In this document: positions 5,314-7,505 of the stretch, one piece after another
How positions within the stretch are numbered: the stretch's first letter is position 1
Layout of the letters: the number at the start of each line of letters is the position of its first letter
Assembly (NCBI GenBank): GCA_016462625.1
Contig: JAEMSV010000149.1
Coordinates: forward strand, 1 to 7,505
Source of the DNA: Solirubrobacteraceae bacterium
Lineage (GTDB): Bacteria > Actinomycetota > Thermoleophilia > Solirubrobacterales > Solirubrobacteraceae
Reading direction: 5' to 3'
DNA: 7,505 bases
Notes under the pieces: model-generated
What the model saw: only the letters and a program-made list of their open reading frames with translations
Database searches by the model: none
What the model was told of the DNA's origin: nothing
Made by a program: the position numbers and the translations under genes

Positions 5314-6210
5314 ATGCGCCGCCTTCCCTCCATCCTCCTGATCGCCGCGTGCTTCGTCGCCGGCTTCGTCCTCACATCTCCCGCCAACGCTGAAGCGAAG
5401 GCGAAGATCGGCATCGCCGATCAGAAGCCGGACATGTTCAAGGACCAGCGCTTCCTGGGTCTTGGCGTGAAGTTCGCGCGCCTCTCGGTGCCGTGGGACA
5501 CGCTGCGCTACGACTTCACCGCGGCCGAGACCGATGCATGGCTGAAGGAAGCCCGCTCGAAGGGCATCACGCCGCTCATCACCTTCCAGAAGTCGCGGGT
5601 CAAGCCGCACTCCCGGCCGACCGTGCAGCAGTTCACGACCGAGTTCAAGAAGTTCAAGGCGAAGTACCCCTTCATCAAGGAGTACGCCGCCTGGAACGAA
5701 CCGAACCTCGAGGACGCGCGGCGCCCGAAGCTGATCGCCAGCTACTACAAGTCGATCAAGTCGAACTGCTCGGGCTGCAAGGTCCTCGGCGGTGACCTGG
5801 TCGATCTGCCCAGCGTCAGCAAGTGGGTCACGAAGTTCAACTCGTACGTGAAGATCAAGCCGAAGTACTGGGGTCTGCACAACTACGTCTCGGCGAACCG
5901 CTTCTCGGCGAAGGCGACCAAGGACCTGCTGAAGACGGTCAAGGGCAGCAAGCTCTGGATCACCGAGACCGGCGGCCTCGTCGCGCGCCGCAGCAACTCG
6001 AAGATCAAGCTCAAGCAGGGCAAGGCGCACGCCGCCAAGGTCACCAGCTTCATCCTCAAGACGTGGGGCAACAACCCCCAGACGCCGCGCATTTACCTGT
6101 ACCACTGGGACAGCTCGACGACCAAGGACACGTGGGACTCGGCGTTCGTCGGGCCCGACGGCAAGGCGCGTCCCTCGCTGGGCGTCCTCAAGGGCTACCT
6201 CGGCAAGTGA
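5314..6210 (+). CDS. Secreted TIM-barrel glycoside hydrolase (clan A-like, GH5/GH39/Asl1-like)
   Basis: This 298-residue protein has a signal peptide (MRRLPSILLIAACFVAGFVL, then TSPANA, with likely cleavage after Ala26) followed by a single catalytic-type barrel. FARLSVPWD (54-62) fits the second beta strand. AAWNEPNL carries Glu129, matching the acid/base NEP motif at strand 4. GLHNY has His189, and LWITETGG carries Glu218, matching the nucleophile at strand 7 of clan GH-A enzymes. Both catalytic glutamates are present, so activity on a polysaccharide or glycoside is likely, but the substrate and exact family are not decidable. The mature protein is lysine-rich and basic, unlike its Arg-rich neighbours, and no binding module or anchor is attached. 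The frame opens at a TTG at 5296; the ATG at 5314 starts the signal peptide with its Arg-Arg n-region. No Shine-Dalgarno is evident. It is followed 39 bp later by the SDR gene. Confidence 0.8.
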   Translation: MRRLPSILLIAACFVAGFVLTSPANAEAKAKIGIADQKPDMFKDQRFLGLGVKFARLSVPWDTLRYDFTAAETDAWLKEARSKGITPLITFQKSRVKPHSRPTVQQFTTEFKKFKAKYPFIKEYAAWNEPNLEDARRPKLIASYYKSIKSNCSGCKVLGGDLVDLPSVSKWVTKFNSYVKIKPKYWGLHNYVSANRFSAKATKDLLKTVKGSKLWITETGGLVARRSNSKIKLKQGKAHAAKVTSFILKTWGNNPQTPRIYLYHWDSSTTKDTWDSAFVGPDGKARPSLGVLKGYLGK

Positions 6211-6224
6211 CCTGAGCGGACCGG

Positions 6225-6247
6225 CGGCGGGGATAGCCTTCCCGCCG
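6225..6247 (+). other. GC-rich hairpin just before the SDR start
   Basis: CGGCGGG and CCCGCCG form a 7-bp stem with a 9-nt loop in the 39-bp gap between the glycosidase stop and the SDR start, ending 2 nt before the ATG. No T-tract follows. In a read-through transcript it would lie over the ribosome-binding region; it could also be a weak terminator. The loop contains TAGCCT (6234-6239), a TANNNT -10 candidate 10 nt before the ATG, which would instead give a very short or absent leader. Confidence 0.3.
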
Positions 6248-6249
6248 TC

Positions 6250-7092
6250 ATGTCCGGGTCATCGCAGGTCTTCGCCGATGGGGTGCTCGCCGGCCAGGTC
6301 GCACTGGTCACCGGCGGCGGCACCGGCCTCGGCCGCGCCACCGCCGCCGAGCTGCTGAGCTGCGGCGCGCAGGTCGTCATCGCCGGCCGCCGGGCCGACG
6401 TGATCGAGGCGACGGCAGAGCAGCTGGGGGAGGGTGTCACTGCCGTCCAGGGCGACGTCCGCACCGACGAAGGCGCGGCCGCGCTGATCGCGGCGGTGCT
6501 CGAGCGGCACGGCCGGCTCGACGTCCTCGTCAACAACGCGGGCGGCCAGTACTTCGTCCCGGCCGAGGCGATCGAGCAGAAGGGCTGGCGCGCGGTCTGG
6601 CGCCTGAACCTCGGCGGGACGCGCCGCATGTGCGAGGCGGCGATCCCGGCGTTCAAGGCCGCCGGCGGCGGCACGATCGTCAACGTCACCTTCTCGCCGC
6701 ACCACGGGCTGCCGGGCATGACCCACTCGGGCGCGGCCCGGGCGGGGGTCGAGGGCTACACGCGGGCGCTGGCTGCGCGGCTGTACCCCGACGGGATCGC
6801 CGTGATGGCCGCGGCAGCCGGGCATTTCCACACGGACGCACTCGACAAGTACCCGGAGGGCGTGCGCGCCTCGGCGGCCGCAGCGGCACCGATGCAGCGG
6901 CTCGGCCGGCCCGAGGAACACGCGTGGCTGGTGGCGCTGTGCGCGTCGCCGATGCGCATGGCGCTGAGCGGTGCGGTCCTGACCGTCGACGGCGCGCGGG
7001 ACAACTACTACGGCGCGTGGCCGCCGGTCGCGATCACGGTCGGCGAGGGCGAAGTCCCCACGGAGACGCGCAAGCCTCCGACGACGCGCTGA
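6250..7092 (+). CDS. SDR-family oxidoreductase, peroxisomal enoyl-CoA reductase-like, atypical catalytic site
   Basis: This 280-residue Rossmann-fold short-chain dehydrogenase/reductase has the nucleotide-binding TGGGTGLG (21-28), AGRR after beta-2 (Arg47/Arg48, favouring NADP(H)), GDV at 68-70, NNAGG (95-99) and Asn120 in the alpha-4 region. At the usual YxxxK position it reads S160-G-A-A-R164, within the stretch HSGAARAGV, so both catalytic Tyr and Lys are replaced. This stretch is like that of the PECR and 2,4-dienoyl-CoA reductase branch, which acts on unsaturated acyl-CoAs and is known to depart from the classical motif. The PG motif after beta-6 is also changed (AAAAGHFHTD). The C-terminus extends past the usual VDGA with DNYYGAWPP and a polar tail. 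A fatty acyl-CoA reductase role is a reasonable inference, not proof. The ATG has no strong Shine-Dalgarno. The next features are two tRNAs. Confidence 0.85.
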   Translation: MSGSSQVFADGVLAGQVALVTGGGTGLGRATAAELLSCGAQVVIAGRRADVIEATAEQLGEGVTAVQGDVRTDEGAAALIAAVLERHGRLDVLVNNAGGQYFVPAEAIEQKGWRAVWRLNLGGTRRMCEAAIPAFKAAGGGTIVNVTFSPHHGLPGMTHSGAARAGVEGYTRALAARLYPDGIAVMAAAAGHFHTDALDKYPEGVRASAAAAAPMQRLGRPEEHAWLVALCASPMRMALSGAVLTVDGARDNYYGAWPPVAITVGEGEVPTETRKPPTTR

Positions 7093-7110
7093 GGTTGACC
7101 TCCGACCCGA

Positions 7111-7116
7111 TAGGAT
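7111..7116 (+). promoter_or_regulatory. Candidate -10 (TAGGAT) of the tRNA-Gly/tRNA-Pro unit
   Basis: TAGGAT matches TANNNT and lies 12 bp before the mature 5' end of tRNA-Gly. TTGACC at 7095-7100 looks like a -35 but is only 10 bp away, too close for normal use, and no other -35 is seen at 16-18 bp. Confidence 0.35.
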
Positions 7117-7128
7117 CACGGGCCGTTG

Positions 7129-7199
7129 GCGGGCGAAGTGTTGTGGTTGCACAGGAGCCTTCCAAGCTTCTAGGGCGGGTTCGATTCCCGTCGCCCGCT
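7129..7199 (+). tRNA. tRNA-Gly (anticodon UCC)
   Basis: A 71-nt cloverleaf. The acceptor GCGGGCG pairs with CGCCCGC. The D-arm is short, with GTG/CAC pairing. The anticodon stem GGAGC/GCTTC (one G-U) encloses CTTCCAA with anticodon TCC at 7161-7163. The T-arm is GCGGG-TTCGATT-CCCGT. The discriminator base is T, as expected for bacterial tRNA-Gly. CCA is not encoded. It is transcribed ahead of tRNA-Pro with a 20-bp gap. Confidence 0.95.
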
Positions 7200-7219
7200 C
7201 TTGGAAGGTGTAGGGGCCA

Positions 7220-7293
7220 CGGGGAGTGGCGCAGTCTGGTAGCGCACCCGGCTGGGGGCCGGGCGGTCGCAGGTTCAAATCCTGTCTCCCCGA
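7220..7293 (+). tRNA. tRNA-Pro (anticodon GGG)
   Basis: A 74-nt cloverleaf. The acceptor CGGGGAG pairs with CTCCCCG. The D-stem is GCGC/GCGC. The anticodon stem CCCGG/CCGGG encloses CTGGGGG with anticodon GGG at 7254-7256. The T-arm is GCAGG-TTCAAAT-CCTGT. The discriminator is A, and the initial C1-G72 pair is typical of bacterial tRNA-Pro. CCA is not encoded. It is followed after 5 nt by a strong hairpin terminator, so it closes a two-tRNA unit. Confidence 0.95.
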
Positions 7294-7298
7294 CTACA

Positions 7299-7326
7299 CG
7301 AAAGGCCCGCAAATGCGGGCCTTTCG
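7299..7326 (+). terminator. Intrinsic terminator after the tRNA pair, possibly bidirectional
   Basis: CGAAAGGCCCGC and GCGGGCCTTTCG form a perfect 12-bp stem around the loop AAAT. The A/T ends of the arms supply part of the U-run (CCTTTCGCATTT). It lies between tRNA-Pro and the convergent GNAT gene and could serve both strands. Confidence 0.85.
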
Positions 7327-7367
7327 CATTTCTGACGGGAGTCGCGGACACGGGCGTCCCGACGGGG

Positions 7368-7505
7368 CTACCCGGCGACCGGCCGGCTCCACCTCCACTC
7401 CCAGACCGTGCCGACCTCGGGGTCCTGCTGGTCGGCGACGTGCTCGAAGCCCAGCGATACGAGCACGCCCGTAGACGGATTCGGACCGGGCAGCGTGTGC
7501 GCGAT
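7368..7505 (-). CDS. GNAT-family N-acetyltransferase, C-terminal fragment
   Basis: The last 45 codons of a minus-strand gene enter from the right edge. The peptide begins IAHTLPGPNPSTGVLVSLGF and continues EHVADQQDPEVGTVWEWRW before the TAG stop. The pattern AHT-x-P-x-x-N-x-S-x-x-VL-x-x-x-GF followed by D-P-E and VWEW is the C-terminal half (motif B region) of RimJ/RimL-like GNAT acetyltransferases. These use acetyl-CoA to acetylate amines or protein N-termini. The acetyl-CoA-binding motif A lies outside the window, so the substrate class cannot be narrowed. It converges on the tRNA terminator. Confidence 0.8.
   Translation of the reverse strand: MAHTLPGPNPSTGVLVSLGFEHVADQQDPEVGTVWEWRWSRPVAG

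Noticed and set aside
6259..7278. 339-codon minus-strand frame opposite the SDR gene and tRNAs
   Set aside because: It reads through tRNA-Gly and tRNA-Pro and is antisense to the SDR. Its start peptide is a tRNA-derived artefact.
5095..7326. tRNA genes as integration sites of a mobile element
   Set aside because: No integrase, no direct repeat of a tRNA 3' end and no foreign gene block next to any of the three tRNAs.
1..7505. CRISPR array, insertion sequence, toxin-antitoxin or phage-defence genes
   Set aside because: No spaced repeats, terminal inverted repeats, transposase or defence-type motif was seen on either strand.

Overview
This is a GC-rich chromosomal window with short intergenic gaps, several ATGA stop/start overlaps, -10 elements of the TANNNT type and starts that often lack a Shine-Dalgarno. 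Together these suggest a high-GC Gram-positive actinobacterium. The secreted protein at 2954-4072, with its basic lysine/arginine-rich C-terminal beta domain, and the small secreted TIM-barrel glycosidase-like protein at 5314-6210 resemble proteins common in Thermoleophilia/Solirubrobacterales. That lineage call is an inference. I see no insertion sequence, prophage gene, CRISPR array or integrase.

Layout. (1) 1-966: two divergent genes, the N-terminus of a VOC/ring-cleaving dioxygenase-like protein (minus) and a complete DJ-1/PfpI-family, isonitrile-hydratase-like protein (plus), with an 18-bp perfect palindrome between them. (2) 1059-2964: three plus-strand genes joined by two ATGA overlaps. 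They encode a zinc-ribbon/J-domain protein, a membrane-anchored protein of unknown function and an SGNH/GDSL hydrolase. (3) 2954-4072: a minus-strand secreted protein whose 3' end overlaps the hydrolase gene tail to tail by 11 bp. It has a plausible promoter placed for leaderless transcription. (4) 4112-5067: a minus-strand operon of a DoxX-family membrane protein followed by an OhrR-type MarR regulator, also joined by ATGA, with an inverted repeat upstream that is a good OhrR operator candidate. (5) 5095-5167: tRNA-Trp(CCA), minus. (6) 5314-6210: a secreted clan-A-like glycoside hydrolase. (7) 6250-7092: an SDR oxidoreductase of the PECR/dienoyl-CoA-reductase-like type that lacks the usual YxxxK. 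(8) 7129-7326: tRNA-Gly(UCC) and tRNA-Pro(GGG) in tandem, followed by a strong hairpin terminator. (9) 7368-7505: the C-terminus of a GNAT acetyltransferase (minus).

How the genes fit together. The clearest functional unit is OhrR plus DoxX: an organic-peroxide-sensing repressor apparently controlling a membrane protein and itself, with no ohr gene in the window. The most unusual unit is the zinc-ribbon/J-protein, membrane-anchored protein and SGNH hydrolase cassette. Its gene organisation implies coupled expression, but its role cannot be read from sequence. Most of the rest looks like ordinary housekeeping and accessory metabolism. I found no convincing undescribed defence or mobile system.
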